From assembly GCA_002914805.1 (NCBI GenBank), contig JXTB01000382.1, positions 133,262 through 197,261 on the forward strand: 64,000 nucleotides of DNA. Reading direction: 5' to 3'. Origin of the DNA: Parasponia andersonii (lineage: Eukaryota; Streptophyta; Magnoliopsida; Rosales; Cannabaceae). Both the position numbers and the translations under genes were made by a program. A model generated the notes under the pieces. The model saw only the letters and a list, made by a program, of their open reading frames with translations, did not search any database and was not told where the DNA came from. Positions 63,101 through 64,000 of this stretch are shown here, in pieces (positions within the stretch are counted from its first letter, which is position 1; the number at the start of each line of letters is the position of its first letter).

Positions 63101-63486
63101 TTCATAGCAGCCATTTCTGATGCTTTCGTAACGGATAGCTCCCTTAGCGCTTGTTTCAAAGTCACTGGCTCAGAATTTCCAATTCCTGGTGAATGAGGCA
63201 CGCCCATAGTAATTGGCTTCTTTGAAGCATTCTTATTCAGAGGGCTCGATCCTACTTGGTTTGAATGATCCAAACCCTTTGAAGTTTTAAGATTGATTGC
63301 TTCAAAGAGTTTGTTAATATCATCTTCTAGAGAATCCTTGTATCCCAGTTTTAGCACAGGAAGCTTCTGATCTTTGTCTCTCACACTGAATCCAGAATTT
63401 GGTAGATATATTCCTTTGGCATGTTTACTTGAACTCGGCTCCTCATCTGCTTCAACAATTTCAGAACTACCCGGAAATGAACCCAT
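60183..63486 (-). CDS. KIPK: AGCVIII protein kinase, KIPK family
   Basis: Serine/threonine kinase of the plant AGCVIII group, closest to KCBP-interacting protein kinase. Exons 61547-63486 and 60183-61029 join to 2787 nt, 928 codons plus stop. The start [12 protein letters not shown] matches KIPK members. A long serine-rich N-terminal region (about 1-530) carries conserved islands such as [32 protein letters not shown] and [14 protein letters not shown]. The kinase domain starts near 550: glycine loop [12 protein letters not shown], lysine in FAIKVMD, then YCPGGDLH, catalytic YRDLKPENV, and DFD in place of DFG, the hallmark of this group. An insert with two CEP/CFSP-type cysteine blocks follows, then the activation loop [16 protein letters not shown]. 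The protein ends FELF, a short hydrophobic tail. In Arabidopsis this family binds the kinesin-like KCBP and PERK kinases; such roles here are inference. The position of the single intron is usual for the family. Confidence 0.96.
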
Positions 63487-64000
63487 TATAACGGAAACTC
63501 GCTTTGTTTAGGTTACTTAAATATAGAACCGGAAGAGAGGAGCTACTCCAGCAAATTGGCTATGTATATTGCCCCGAAAGAATTCAAGTTACCAAATTCT
63601 TAGATACGAAAACTCTCAACAGCGTCGTCGAAACTGCTCTCTGATGACATAAATACAAATTCTTTGTGTTCTAACGTCTAGCTCACTTCAATCAAAGAAA
63701 GATTCAAGCCCTGACAAGATCACCAAGTAGGGAAACACAACAGACTCAAAAAATTTCGTATAAGCAACAAAAAGAACATAGGAACAGCACAAATAGTTTA
63801 ATATCTATAAGTACAAATGACACTGAATTAAATCCACGAGCCACCCAGAATCTTATATCGATCATTCAAAGATGGGGAAAAAAAAATGCAGATACCAACT
63901 TAAAGGGTCACAAGAACCAGAATCAAAACAGATGAATTATACTCCCAACATCACAAATCTGCTCCATTAAACAATTCTGAGGTAAAAAAATAATAATAAT
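63487..64000. other. 5' leader and promoter side of the kinase gene
   Basis: No coding frame. An acceptor-like T-rich tract ending CTCAG on the minus strand lies near 63975-63990, so an intron in the 5' UTR is possible, with leader exon sequence between there and 63487. No TATA box was placed; the promoter may lie outside the window. Confidence 0.4.

Overview
This is nuclear DNA of a flowering plant, most likely a eudicot. Four intron-rich genes of typical plant type lie in long AT-rich spacers that carry LTR retrotransposons, a CACTA transposon and MITE-like repeats. Three isolated N bases (29078, 32654, 59592) point to a draft assembly. The sequence does not identify the species. All four genes read on the minus strand. 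Each model was built by placing GT-AG junctions (one GC-AG) so that the exons join in one open frame.

Layout: (1) 1777-10262, an intact 20-exon full-size ABCG/PDR transporter (1452 aa), closest to ABCG29. (2) 10.3-15.0 kb, spacer. (3) 15.0-25.4 kb, a nest of transposable elements. An old Ty1/copia element was hit by a CACTA element (15678-18245, TSD TAT) and by an LTR-type element (18301-25168, TSD ATAAG). The latter was then split by a second copia element with two LTRs (19886-25121, TSD GTTTA). Removing the insertions rejoins the zinc-knuckle reading frame of the oldest element. (4) 25.4-34.3 kb, gene-free spacer with decayed repeats. (5) 34340-35758, BUD31/G10 splicing factor (145 aa). (6) 37375-49392, a 19-exon BTB/POZ plus leucine-rich-repeat protein of FBL11 type (950 aa), with a MULE-like MITE in one intron. 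(7) 52023-57997, a decayed Ty3/gypsy chromovirus with two LTRs and a chromodomain remnant. (8) 60183-63486, a two-exon AGCVIII kinase of the KIPK family (928 aa).

The genes do not form a pathway: export of small molecules, pre-mRNA splicing, probable ubiquitin-ligase substrate recruitment and growth-related signalling sit side by side, as is normal for a plant chromosome. I found no new multi-gene system. The best leads are the exactly resolved nested insertions, the internally deleted CACTA element that keeps both ends of its transposase, two dense islands of the hexamer GTCGTT beside telo-box-like motifs, a predicted GC-AG intron, and the long-TIR MITE.
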